A stretch of 64,000 nt of DNA, taken from assembly GCA_002454165.1 (NCBI GenBank), contig DKIG01000014.1, positions 30,283 to 94,282 on the forward strand, written 5' to 3'. Of this stretch, positions 20,811-29,113 are shown piece by piece (within the stretch, counting starts at the first letter, position 1; each line of letters opens with the position of its first letter). This DNA comes from Gammaproteobacteria bacterium UBA6724. Its GTDB lineage: Bacteria; Pseudomonadota; Gammaproteobacteria; Pseudomonadales; Azotimanducaceae. The position numbers were made by a program, and so were the translations under genes. The notes beneath the pieces are model-generated. The model did no database searches and was not told where the DNA came from. It worked only from the letters and a program-made list of their open reading frames with translations.

Positions 20811-22184
20811 ATGGCAAAAAACAAAACAGCCTATGTATGTGGCGACTGTGGTGCCGAATACACCAAGTGGCAAGGTCAATGTAATGCTTGTCAAGCGTGG
20901 AACACCCTCAGCCGACTCACCATCGCCGCAACGCCACAGAGCCTGACACGAACTATACGGGACGGCTTGACCGGGCAACTGGAAGCACCTAAAAAACTAG
21001 CCTCTGTACGGCCTGAAGAAGCGCCCAGATTGATCACCGGAATGACGGAACTGGACCGAGTCCTCGGCGGTGGCCTGGTGCCAGGCTCCGTGATTCTGAT
21101 CAGCGGTAATCCAGGGGCGGGGAAAAGTACCCTCCTGATCCAGGTCATGTGTCGGATAGCGGCACAGCAAAAAGCACTTTATGTGACCGGAGAAGAAAGC
21201 CTCTCCCAGATCGCCATGCGGGCGAGAAGACTGCAACTGCCGCTGGACAAACTTGATGTACTGGCGGAGACAAGTATTGAACGGCTAATACTAATCTGGC
21301 AGGAGCTGGCTCCTGGGGTCGTAGTGGTGGATTCAATACAGGTCATGCACTCCTCGGAGGTTGACGCGTCCCCTGGCGGCGTATCACAGGTCCGGGAATC
21401 AGCGGCGACGCTGATCCGACTTGCGAAACAAACCAACACAGTGCTGTTTCTGGTGGGGCATGTCACCAAGGACGGCGCCCTGGCGGGACCAAGAATTCTC
21501 GAACATATGATTGACACCTTCATCATGCTGGAGGGCGATGCAGATGCGCGTTACCGAACTCTTAGATGTGGCAAAAACCGCTTTGGCTCAGTCAACGAAC
21601 TCGGGGTTTTTGCCATGACTGACAAGGGCATGTTGGGAGTCCCTAACCCCTCGGCAATTTTCCTGTCTCGGTCCGAGGAGGCGACGCCAGGCAGCACAGT
21701 GATGGTGGTCTGGGAAGGCACTCGCCCGCTGCTTGTTGAAGCCCAGGCCCTGGTTGATCACAGTGCCCTGGGCAATCCGCGACGCGTGACTGTCGGATTT
21801 GAGCAGAATCGCCTGGCAATGCTACTCGCCATCCTGAATCGGCACGGCGGGCTACAGGTCGGAGATCAGGATGTGTTTATCAATGCGGTCGGCGGCATTC
21901 GGGTTGAAGAAACCAGCAGCGATCTTGCTGTGTTGCTGGCGGTCGTATCGTCATTCAAAGCCAAACCCCTACCCCTGGATATGATCTGCTTCGGGGAGGT
22001 GGGTCTTTCAGGTGAGATTCGGCCCGTACCCAATGGACAGGAGCGACTGAAGGAAGCCGTCAAACACGGCTTCAAACACGCCATCCTGCCCAAAGCAAAC
22101 ACACCGAAACGACCTATAGCAGGATTGAGAGTTATTCCCGTCAGCAAACTTTCCGAAGCACTGGATGAATTCGATAGGCTCTAG
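20811..22184 (+). CDS. radA: DNA repair protein RadA
   Basis: RecA-like helicase that extends branches in recombination intermediates. The 457-residue chain has an N-terminal C4 zinc finger (Cys10, 13, 24, 27), Walker A GNPGAGKST (99-107), the family KNRFG motif, and the C-terminal Lon-protease-like domain (residues about 280-457). Convergent with ettA, 40 bp apart. Confidence 0.97.
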   Translation: MAKNKTAYVCGDCGAEYTKWQGQCNACQAWNTLSRLTIAATPQSLTRTIRDGLTGQLEAPKKLASVRPEEAPRLITGMTELDRVLGGGLVPGSVILISGNPGAGKSTLLIQVMCRIAAQQKALYVTGEESLSQIAMRARRLQLPLDKLDVLAETSIERLILIWQELAPGVVVVDSIQVMHSSEVDASPGGVSQVRESAATLIRLAKQTNTVLFLVGHVTKDGALAGPRILEHMIDTFIMLEGDADARYRTLRCGKNRFGSVNELGVFAMTDKGMLGVPNPSAIFLSRSEEATPGSTVMVVWEGTRPLLVEAQALVDHSALGNPRRVTVGFEQNRLAMLLAILNRHGGLQVGDQDVFINAVGGIRVEETSSDLAVLLAVVSSFKAKPLPLDMICFGEVGLSGEIRPVPNGQERLKEAVKHGFKHAILPKANTPKRPIAGLRVIPVSKLSEALDEFDRL

Positions 22185-22224
22185 GCGAGGCTGGGTGTTC
22201 TCTTGGTGCACTTCCTGTCAACAA

Positions 22225-23895
22225 CTAAGCAAGTTTCCGATAACGCACTCTGGTTGGTCTTAACGCACTGGGTCCCAGGCGTCGCTTGCGGTCCTCTTCA
22301 TATTCGCTGTAGTTACCCTGGAAAAACACCACTCGGCTATCCCCTTCAAAGGCAAGAATGTGGGTCGCCAGCCGGTCCAGAAACCATCTGTCATGCGAAA
22401 TGATCATCATAGTCCCGGGAAAGGTTTCAATGGCCAATTCAAGAGCCCGTAGCGTCTCAATATCCAGATCATTGGTGGGCTCGTCCAACAGCAAAAAATT
22501 CGCGCCGGTGCTTAGCAGTTTGGCGAGGTGTACCCGATTTCTTTCACCGCCAGAGAGCTGTCCCACCCGCTTCTGCTGGTCCCTGCCCTTGAAGTTAAAT
22601 CGACTGACATAGCTGCGGGATTGAGTTTCATACTTGCCAATCTGCAGAATATCCTTACCTTCTGAAATTTCTTCCCAGACAGTCTTGCTGTCATCCAGGC
22701 TGTCACGGCTCTGATCCACATAACCGGGAACAAGCGTGTCCCCTCTTTTGATCTCACCTCTATCCAGCGTTTCAGTCCCGCAGATCAATCGAAACAGGGT
22801 TGATTTACCGGCACCATTGCCGCCGATAATGCCCACAATGGCACCCTTGGGTACCTGGAATGACAGGTCGTCAATCAGGAGTTTGTCATCAAACTGTTTG
22901 CTGATATTACTGACCTCAACCACCAGGTCACCCAACCTGGGTCCGGGCGGAATATACAATTCCTGAGTTTCATTTCGGGTCTGATATTCCTGGGAATTCA
23001 ATTCCTCAAACCGGGCAAGCCGGGCACGATTCTTGGCATGACGCGCCTTGGGTTGCGTTTTTACCCATGCCAGTTCTGCCTTTATTGACCTCTGACGCGC
23101 TGCCTCCTTATGGGCTTCAACGGCGAGCCGTTTCTCTTTGGCTTCCAGCCACATGGAATAGTTGCCCTCATAGGGGATGCCGTGCCCACGATCAAGTTCA
23201 AGTATCCAGCCTGCGACATTGTCCAGAAAATATCGGTCGTGAGTGATAGCAACGACGGTGCCGCGGAAATCCTGCAAGTAATGTTCAAGCCAGGCAACAC
23301 TCTCCGCGTCAAGATGATTGGTGGGTTCATCAAGCAGTAGCATGTCAGGATGTGATATCAACAACCGACACAGAGCAACCCGTCGTTTCTCCCCGCCAGA
23401 AAGATGCGATACATTAGCCTCCATCGGTGGTAGCCGTAACGCATCGCTTGCGATTTCCATTTCCCGTTCAAGACCCCAGCCATCAGCGGCGTCAATCTTG
23501 AGTTGCAAATCACCCTGCTTTTGCAACAGGTCATTCATTTCATCATCTGACACAGGCTCAGCGAATTTGTCACTGATTGCATTGAATTCATCAAGCAGGT
23601 TTTTGATCTCCCTGACGCCGTCTTCAACATTGCCGCGCACATCCTTGTCCGGGTCAAGCACAGGTTCCTGTGGCAGATAGCCAATTTTCAAGCCCGGCTG
23701 AGGCCTAGCTTCCCCCAGATAATCGGTCTCCACACCAGCCATGATCTTCAGCAGAGTGGACTTCCCGGCACCATTTAGCCCTAGGACACCTATCTTGGCG
23801 CCGGGGAAAAAGGAGAGGGAGATGTCCTTCAAAATCAGCCGTTTCGGCGGCACAACCTTGCCCACCTGGGACATAGTAAAAACATACTGCGGCAT
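22225..23895 (-). CDS. ettA: energy-dependent translational throttle protein EttA (ABC-F ATPase)
   Basis: ABC-F protein that binds the ribosomal E site and gates the first elongation step according to the ATP/ADP ratio. The start is placed at MPQYVFTMSQVGKVVPPKR, matching E. coli EttA; the frame is open 13 codons further. The 556-residue chain has two ABC cassettes: GLNGAGKST with LSGGEKRR, and GGNGAGKST with LSGGERNR, plus the linker between them with arginine-rich helices. No membrane segments. Divergent from nrdR. Confidence 0.96.
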   Translation of the reverse strand: MPQYVFTMSQVGKVVPPKRLILKDISLSFFPGAKIGVLGLNGAGKSTLLKIMAGVETDYLGEARPQPGLKIGYLPQEPVLDPDKDVRGNVEDGVREIKNLLDEFNAISDKFAEPVSDDEMNDLLQKQGDLQLKIDAADGWGLEREMEIASDALRLPPMEANVSHLSGGEKRRVALCRLLISHPDMLLLDEPTNHLDAESVAWLEHYLQDFRGTVVAITHDRYFLDNVAGWILELDRGHGIPYEGNYSMWLEAKEKRLAVEAHKEAARQRSIKAELAWVKTQPKARHAKNRARLARFEELNSQEYQTRNETQELYIPPGPRLGDLVVEVSNISKQFDDKLLIDDLSFQVPKGAIVGIIGGNGAGKSTLFRLICGTETLDRGEIKRGDTLVPGYVDQSRDSLDDSKTVWEEISEGKDILQIGKYETQSRSYVSRFNFKGRDQQKRVGQLSGGERNRVHLAKLLSTGANFLLLDEPTNDLDIETLRALELAIETFPGTMMIISHDRWFLDRLATHILAFEGDSRVVFFQGNYSEYEEDRKRRLGPSALRPTRVRYRKLA

Positions 23896-24029
23896 AGTGT
23901 GTGTCCTGAGATGCGTTGCCAGAAAAGAGCGCATTTTACAGGAATTAGCGATGCGGATGACAGCGCGACGACGACACGGCTCTGGGCAAATTAGAGTAGA
24001 ATGGCGACAATCTTACCCGGAGCCGAAGT

Positions 24030-24506
24030 TTGTATTGCCCCTTTTGCACAGATGAGGAAACCAAGGTCATTGATTCCAGACTGGTGGCTGAAGGTAATCA
24101 GGTCCGAAGACGGCGTGAATGTCATGCCTGTGGGGAAAGATTTACCACCTTTGAGACCGCCGAACTGGTATTACCCTGCGTCATCAAAAACAACGGTAAC
24201 CGACAACCCTTTGATGAATCCAAGTTGCGTAGTGGACTCCGACGAGCACTCGAAAAAAGACCTGTGGACATTGAAACGATTGACGCCACGATTGCCCGCA
24301 TCAAGCATCAGTTGCGGGCAACAGGTGAACGGGAGTTACCTAGTCGCGTCCTGGGCGAACTGGTGATGGATGAACTGAGGCAGCTTGACGATGTTGCTTA
24401 TGTCAGATTTGCTTCCGTGTATCGAAGTTTCCAGGATGTGCAAGAATTCCGGCGTGAAATTGAAGCCATGAAGAAACAGAAAGCCCAGTCTCAACGATCC
24501 CGATGA
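24030..24506 (+). CDS. nrdR: transcriptional repressor NrdR
   Basis: ATP/dATP-sensing repressor of ribonucleotide reductase genes. The 158-residue chain begins with a TTG start ([10 protein letters not shown]), with GGAG 7 bases upstream; the zinc ribbon is Cys3, 6, 31, 34 and the ATP-cone covers about 49-139. The stop overlaps ribD (ATGA). nrdR-ribD adjacency is common in gammaproteobacteria; the often-seen glyA is not here. Confidence 0.95.
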   Translation: MYCPFCTDEETKVIDSRLVAEGNQVRRRRECHACGERFTTFETAELVLPCVIKNNGNRQPFDESKLRSGLRRALEKRPVDIETIDATIARIKHQLRATGERELPSRVLGELVMDELRQLDDVAYVRFASVYRSFQDVQEFRREIEAMKKQKAQSQRSR

Positions 24507-25624
24507 GTATTGAAGACGCCAGGCATCTCGCGCACGCCATTCGCCTTGCGGACAAGGGCAGATATTCCTGCCATCCCAACCCAAGAGTGGGCTGCGTACT
24601 CGTGCGTCAAGGCAGAGTGCTGGGCGAGGGTTACCATATCAAGGCGGGTGAAGGACATGCCGAGGTCAATGCCCTGGCGAATGCTGGTCATGTGAAAGAC
24701 GGGACTAGCCACTCTCTTGCCAAGGGTGCCACAGCCTATGTCACGCTGGAGCCTTGCAGTTTCCAGGGCAAGACGCCCTCTTGCGCAGCACTGCTGATAG
24801 CGGCTGGCATTAGCAGGGCCGTCATCGCCATGCCCGACCCGGACCCGCGGAATGCCGGCAAGGGGATTGAAATGCTCCAGCAGGCAGGCATTGAGGTGAC
24901 CTGTCCGCTCCTTGAGGATTCGGCACGGGCACTAAACCCGGGGCATATCAAACGCCACGAAACCGGACTGCCTTTTGTCAGATTGAAACTGGCAATGTCG
25001 CTGGATGGTAAAACTGCCCTCGCCAACGGCAAGTCAAAATGGATTACTGCATCTGCCGCCAGGCTGGATGTTCAGCGGCTGAGGGCTGAGAGTTCGGCGA
25101 TTGTTACCGGCGTACAAACAGTCATTGATGATGATCCTTCGTTGTCGGTCAGGCAGGCCGAAATGAACATTCCGCATTTCAAGGAAGCCAAGGAAATTCC
25201 TCGTCCGGTGTACATCCTGGACCCAGAGTTGCGAACGCCGCCCGGTGCTGCCCTACTCCAACAGGACAACACGGTGCTGGTCGCACTGGATGGTTTTGAC
25301 GCGCCCGGCGACAGGCAGGTGCTGGTCATGCCCGGTACAGCTGAGAAGAGAATTGATTTACATTCCTTTCTGAAAGAACTTGCCCGCCGTGAACACAGTG
25401 AAGTGTTGTTTGAATGCGGGCAAACGCTTGCCGGGGCAATGATTTCGGCGAGACTCCTGGACGAGATTGTGCTCTACATTGCTCCCTGTTTCATGGGGGA
25501 CGGTGCCCGGTCATTACTGAAGTTACCGACAATTGATAGGATGTCCGATCTGGTGCAACTGGCAATCAAAGATATCCAAAAGATTGGTGATGACTTCAGA
25601 GTGACGGCGACACTGGCGCAATAA
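24503..25624 (+). CDS. ribD: riboflavin biosynthesis deaminase/reductase RibD
   Basis: Bifunctional: deaminates the pyrimidine intermediate of riboflavin synthesis, then reduces its ribosyl side chain with NADPH. The 373-residue chain has the deaminase zinc site HAE (52-54) with Cys85 and Cys94 ([12 protein letters not shown]) and the reductase domain from about residue 155 ([14 protein letters not shown]...SKWIT). Overlaps nrdR by 4 bp. Next gene is ribH; the riboflavin synthase (ribE) and ribBA that often stand between them are absent. Confidence 0.96.
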   Translation: MSIEDARHLAHAIRLADKGRYSCHPNPRVGCVLVRQGRVLGEGYHIKAGEGHAEVNALANAGHVKDGTSHSLAKGATAYVTLEPCSFQGKTPSCAALLIAAGISRAVIAMPDPDPRNAGKGIEMLQQAGIEVTCPLLEDSARALNPGHIKRHETGLPFVRLKLAMSLDGKTALANGKSKWITASAARLDVQRLRAESSAIVTGVQTVIDDDPSLSVRQAEMNIPHFKEAKEIPRPVYILDPELRTPPGAALLQQDNTVLVALDGFDAPGDRQVLVMPGTAEKRIDLHSFLKELARREHSEVLFECGQTLAGAMISARLLDEIVLYIAPCFMGDGARSLLKLPTIDRMSDLVQLAIKDIQKIGDDFRVTATLAQ

Positions 25625-25642
25625 AATGATCCGGGCAGACTA

Positions 25643-26164
25643 ATGGTAAAACTCATTGAAGGCGGCAACACATATACGGCAGGCGATGCAGGGACGGCAT
25701 GCTTCACCCTAGTGGTGTCGCGGTTTAACGCTCAGATAGTCGATGGTCTGATGGCGGGTGCCATTGAGACGCTACAAGACCAGGGTGTGTCCGAGGAGAA
25801 TATCAGAGCGGTCATGGTGCCAGGTGCCTTTGAACTCCCCCTGGTAGCGGCAAGAGTAGCGATGCGTAAAGACTGTGCCGCCATCATTGCGCTCGGTGCT
25901 GTCATTCGGGGCGACACGCCGCACTTTGATTATGTCGCTGGCGAGTGTGCGCGGGGACTGGCAAGGGTCTCACTGGACTATCAACTGCCGGTGATATTCG
26001 GTGTCCTGACGACGGACACTTTTGAGCAGGCACTTGAGCGATCGGGTAAACCTTCCGCTGCTAAGGCTCAGGTTCAGAAGGGCAAGCAACAGGTCAGCAA
26101 TAAGGGCGCCGATGCGGCCATGGCAGCGCTGGAAATGGTGAATCTACTGCGCTGTTTGAACTGA
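25643..26164 (+). CDS. ribH: 6,7-dimethyl-8-ribityllumazine synthase
   Basis: Condenses the RibD product with dihydroxybutanone phosphate to lumazine. The 173-residue chain has VSRFNAQIVDGLMAGA, GAFELPLVA and the catalytic His94 in GDTPHFDYV. About 15 extra residues (roughly 135-151, rich in Lys, Gln, Ala) are inserted between GVLTTDTFEQALER and NKGADAAMAALEM, a loop that is short in most homologues. Eighteen bp after ribD. Confidence 0.95.
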   Translation: MVKLIEGGNTYTAGDAGTACFTLVVSRFNAQIVDGLMAGAIETLQDQGVSEENIRAVMVPGAFELPLVAARVAMRKDCAAIIALGAVIRGDTPHFDYVAGECARGLARVSLDYQLPVIFGVLTTDTFEQALERSGKPSAAKAQVQKGKQQVSNKGADAAMAALEMVNLLRCLN

Positions 26165-26190
26165 GCCTAGTCCTTACCAGGCTTACCTAT

Positions 26191-26264
26191 AAACCACAAA
26201 TATCAACCACAAATATCAACCACAGATATAAACCACAGATATCAACCACAAATATCAACCACAG
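26191..26264. repeat. 13-bp tandem repeat x5.7 before nusB
   Basis: Units of CAACCACAAATAT with one or two changes start at 26191, 26204, 26217, 26230, 26243 and 26256 (the last partial). The array fills most of the ribH-nusB spacer and stops 14 bp before the nusB ATG. Units abut with no spacers, so it is not a CRISPR. Confidence 0.93.
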
Positions 26265-26277
26265 CGAGCCGTCAGGA

Positions 26278-26712
26278 ATGAAAAACCGTGCCGCGAGAAG
26301 CAGAAGCAGGAAGTTTCTTGTCCAGGCAGCCTATCAGGCGTTGCTCACCGGCGATGATATTGACAGTGTGATTGAGCCTTTTATTCTGGCTCACAATATG
26401 CGGCGTGCCGATATACAGTATTTTCGTGACCTGCTGGGTGGTATCCATCGTAACCTCGCCTCACTCAAACAAAGCCTGTCCTCAAAACTTGATCGCGGCT
26501 ATGACGAATTGGACCCGGTGGAAACCGCCATACTCTTGCTTGGCGCAGAGGAGCTGAGCGCACATCCTGAAGTGCCCCACAAGGTCGTCATCAATGAAGC
26601 CATAGAACTGGCAAAATTATTTGGTGCCACGGACAGTTACAAATATATCAACGCCGTGCTGGACGCCCTGGCGCAGGACCTGCACCGCATCGCCACGCAT
26701 CCTCCCCGTTAG
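26278..26712 (+). CDS. nusB: transcription antitermination protein NusB
   Basis: With S10 (NusE) binds boxA RNA in rRNA antitermination. The 144-residue all-helical chain has the typical N-terminal RSRSRKFLVQAAYQALLTG and C-terminal VVINEAIELAKLFGATDSYKYINAVLD. Standard ribH-nusB-thiL order; the tandem repeat array sits directly upstream. Confidence 0.95.
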   Translation: MKNRAARSRSRKFLVQAAYQALLTGDDIDSVIEPFILAHNMRRADIQYFRDLLGGIHRNLASLKQSLSSKLDRGYDELDPVETAILLLGAEELSAHPEVPHKVVINEAIELAKLFGATDSYKYINAVLDALAQDLHRIATHPPR

Positions 26713-26742
26713 ATTGCCAGGAGGCTGGTCGCCAGAAAAGAT

Positions 26743-27780
26743 ATGCCACAGGACGAATTTTCAACGATTGAACGCTATTTCTGGTCCCGCGCCGACTTCG
26801 GTGCTGCCAAGGCTATCGGCAGCCGCACACAGAGAGATTCAAACGCCAAGAAGGCTGCCGCCCGAGTCCTTGTCGGACCAGGCGATGACTGCGCCATCCT
26901 GAGCCTGGCAGCAGGTGATGAATTGTGCGCGTCCACCGATACCTTGCTGACAGATGTGCACTTCCCGGCGGCGGCAGCACCATCCGTCATCATCCAGAGA
27001 GCCATGGCGGCAAACCTGAGCGACCTGGCGGCGATGGGTGCCCGTCCACATTCCTTCTTGCTTGCCTTGACCCTGCCTGAACTGGAAACAACATGGCTGG
27101 ATGAATTCGCTACGCGCCTTCACCAATTGGCATCCCTTTATGAGATGCCACTGGCTGGTGGCGACCTGTGTCGCGGTCCTCTATCGCTCAGTATGACGGT
27201 GCTTGGCACTGCCCCGGCAGGCACCCTGGTCACAAGGTCGGGTGCCAAGGCAGGCGACGATATCTATGTTACGGGCTTTATCGGCGATGCTGGTGCCGGG
27301 TTGAAAAAATACCTGGCGCAACTCCTCGCAAAAGAACCAGCAACAGATGACTATCTAAGCAAACGATATACGCAACCCAGCCCTAGAATTGAGGCGGGTC
27401 AGGCACTGCGTCCATTTGCCACGGCGATGATTGATATTTCGGACGGTCTGCTGGCAGACCTGAGACATTTGCTTGTTGCCAGCGGCGGCGGCACTGCATT
27501 TGACATTGAGCGTATTCCCCTTTCAGAGCAACTGCTCGCTGTCTCCGCCTCAGAAGTAGATAGGCGACTCACCGCCATGACGGGTGGCGACGACTATGAA
27601 TTGTGTTTCACTGCCCCGCCGGGGCACCGGCAGGCTATTCAATCTGTTGCCAATGCCAGTGGCATCAAGATGACGATGCTTGGTACCGTGACCAAAGAAA
27701 CTGGCGTTAGGGTCATGCGTAATGGGTGTTTGCTACAAGTTGAAACTGAGGGCTACAATCATTTCTCAGCCAAGAAATAA
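26743..27780 (+). CDS. thiL: thiamine-monophosphate kinase
   Basis: Phosphorylates thiamin phosphate to the active diphosphate. The 345-residue chain has GPGDDCAIL (residues 45-53), STDTLLTDVHF, the MAANLSDLAAMGA Mg/ATP motif and the C-terminal MTGGDDYELCFT. A roughly 20-residue Ala/Lys/Arg-rich stretch (about 21-41) before GPGDD is longer than in typical homologues. Confidence 0.95.
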   Translation: MPQDEFSTIERYFWSRADFGAAKAIGSRTQRDSNAKKAAARVLVGPGDDCAILSLAAGDELCASTDTLLTDVHFPAAAAPSVIIQRAMAANLSDLAAMGARPHSFLLALTLPELETTWLDEFATRLHQLASLYEMPLAGGDLCRGPLSLSMTVLGTAPAGTLVTRSGAKAGDDIYVTGFIGDAGAGLKKYLAQLLAKEPATDDYLSKRYTQPSPRIEAGQALRPFATAMIDISDGLLADLRHLLVASGGGTAFDIERIPLSEQLLAVSASEVDRRLTAMTGGDDYELCFTAPPGHRQAIQSVANASGIKMTMLGTVTKETGVRVMRNGCLLQVETEGYNHFSAKK

Positions 27781-27858
27781 TCCAAAAATACTGCTGGGTG
27801 CGACCTTAATGAACAGCATCGTGACGATGACGACCTGCTCCTGCCAGGCGGTGCTCTC

Positions 27859-28347
27859 GTGACCGAGCCTATTCTTACTGACTACAAGCGGCTCATCACC
27901 CGGCCCATCTACTTCTTGGCTTGGGGCATGGGGAGCGGTCTCCTGCCCAAAGCCCCGGGAACCGCCGGCTCCCTGGTAGCGCTTATCCTGTTTATTCTCC
28001 TAGGTCCCCTGCCGGTTTATGTACATCTCATCCTGGTCGCCGCCGCCTTTGCGCTCGGTGTCCTGATCTGCGGTCGGGTCGCTAGGGAGATGGGCATCAA
28101 GGATCCGCCGACAATCGTCTGGGATGAATTCGTTGGTATCTGGGTCACGCTACTCCTGCTCCCACCCGGATGGTATTGGTTCGCCATCGCCTTCTTGCTC
28201 TTCCGCCTGTTTGACATAGTGAAACCCTGGCCCATCAACCTTGCCGAGTCCCGACTTGACGGCGGTCTCGGCATCATGCTGGACGATGTCGTCGCCGGTG
28301 TTTATGCCCTGGCTCTTATCCAACTTGCCTACTATCTGACGGCATGA
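27859..28347 (+). CDS. pgpA: phosphatidylglycerophosphatase A
   Basis: Membrane enzyme that dephosphorylates phosphatidylglycerol phosphate. The 162-residue chain has PKAPGTAGSLVAL, the acidic motif IVWDEFVGIW and DDVVAGVYAL, with hydrophobic helices between. Start is a GTG at 27859, the only good candidate in frame. Next to thiL as in many gammaproteobacteria. Confidence 0.93.
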   Translation: MTEPILTDYKRLITRPIYFLAWGMGSGLLPKAPGTAGSLVALILFILLGPLPVYVHLILVAAAFALGVLICGRVAREMGIKDPPTIVWDEFVGIWVTLLLLPPGWYWFAIAFLLFRLFDIVKPWPINLAESRLDGGLGIMLDDVVAGVYALALIQLAYYLTA

Positions 28348-28416
28348 CGATGACAGGAATGCTCTCTCATCCATTATTCCTGCTACACTTGCCCCAATCC
28401 TGAACTGGAGCCGAGC

Positions 28417-29022
28417 TTGGCTGTTACCTTCGTCGCCACCTGCAACTTGCCTACACCCTTTGGGGACTTTGCCATGCACGGGTTTGAAGACCCGGACACG
28501 GGTCAGGAGCATTTGGCTCTGGTGCTGGGGGATATTGCCGCGGCGGACCCAGTGCTTTGCCGAGTTCATTCAGAATGTCTGACGGGTGATGGTTTGTTCA
28601 GTATACGTTGTGATTGCGGGGCACAACTTGAACAAGCCATGCAACGGATCGCGGCGCACGGCAGTGGTGTCATCCTGTATCTGCGTCAGGAAGGCAGGGG
28701 GATAGGGCTGATTAACAAGATTCGCGCCTACGCCCTGCAGGACCGGGGCGCGGATACTGTTGAGGCAAATGAAAGACTTGGTTTTGGTGCCGACCTGCGG
28801 GATTACACAGTATGCAAGGCTATGTTTCTGCATCTGCAAGTGAGCCGGATAGTGTTGATGACCAATAACCCTGTCAAGGTGCAGGCATTGACCAAACTCG
28901 GCATGGATATTGTCGCAAGGCAATCCATTGTGACCAGCCAGAACGACCATAATGCCAGGTACCTTGCCACCAAGGCGGGCAAACTGGGACATCTGTTTGG
29001 CAGGGATCATAAGCGGTCATAA
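28417..29022 (+). CDS. ribA: GTP cyclohydrolase II
   Basis: First step of riboflavin synthesis: opens GTP to the diaminopyrimidine that RibD uses. The 201-residue chain has the zinc cysteines 54, 65 and 67 ([17 protein letters not shown]) and [11 protein letters not shown]. Start is a TTG with GGAG 6 bases upstream. It is a stand-alone RibA, not fused to RibB, and follows pgpA; no ribB is in the window. Confidence 0.95.
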   Translation: MAVTFVATCNLPTPFGDFAMHGFEDPDTGQEHLALVLGDIAAADPVLCRVHSECLTGDGLFSIRCDCGAQLEQAMQRIAAHGSGVILYLRQEGRGIGLINKIRAYALQDRGADTVEANERLGFGADLRDYTVCKAMFLHLQVSRIVLMTNNPVKVQALTKLGMDIVARQSIVTSQNDHNARYLATKAGKLGHLFGRDHKRS

Positions 29023-29029
29023 ACGGCTA

Positions 29030-29113
29030 TTCATCAATAACTGCACATCAACAACTGCACATCAACAACTGCGCATCAATAACTGCACATCAATAACTGC
29101 GCATCAACAACCG
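29030..29113. repeat. 14-bp tandem repeat x6 between ribA and dxs
   Basis: Six abutting units of the type CACATCAACAACTG (starts 29030, 29044, 29058, 29072, 29086, 29100), alternating CA/CG and CAATAAC/CAACAAC. The last unit covers the dxs stop codon and its last codons. The array begins 8 bp after the ribA stop, so it fills the whole convergent spacer. Confidence 0.93.

Noticed and set aside
26191..29113. Possible CRISPR arrays at 26191-26264 and 29030-29113
   Set aside because: Units of 13-14 bp abut with no spacers and no cas genes are near; these are plain tandem repeats.
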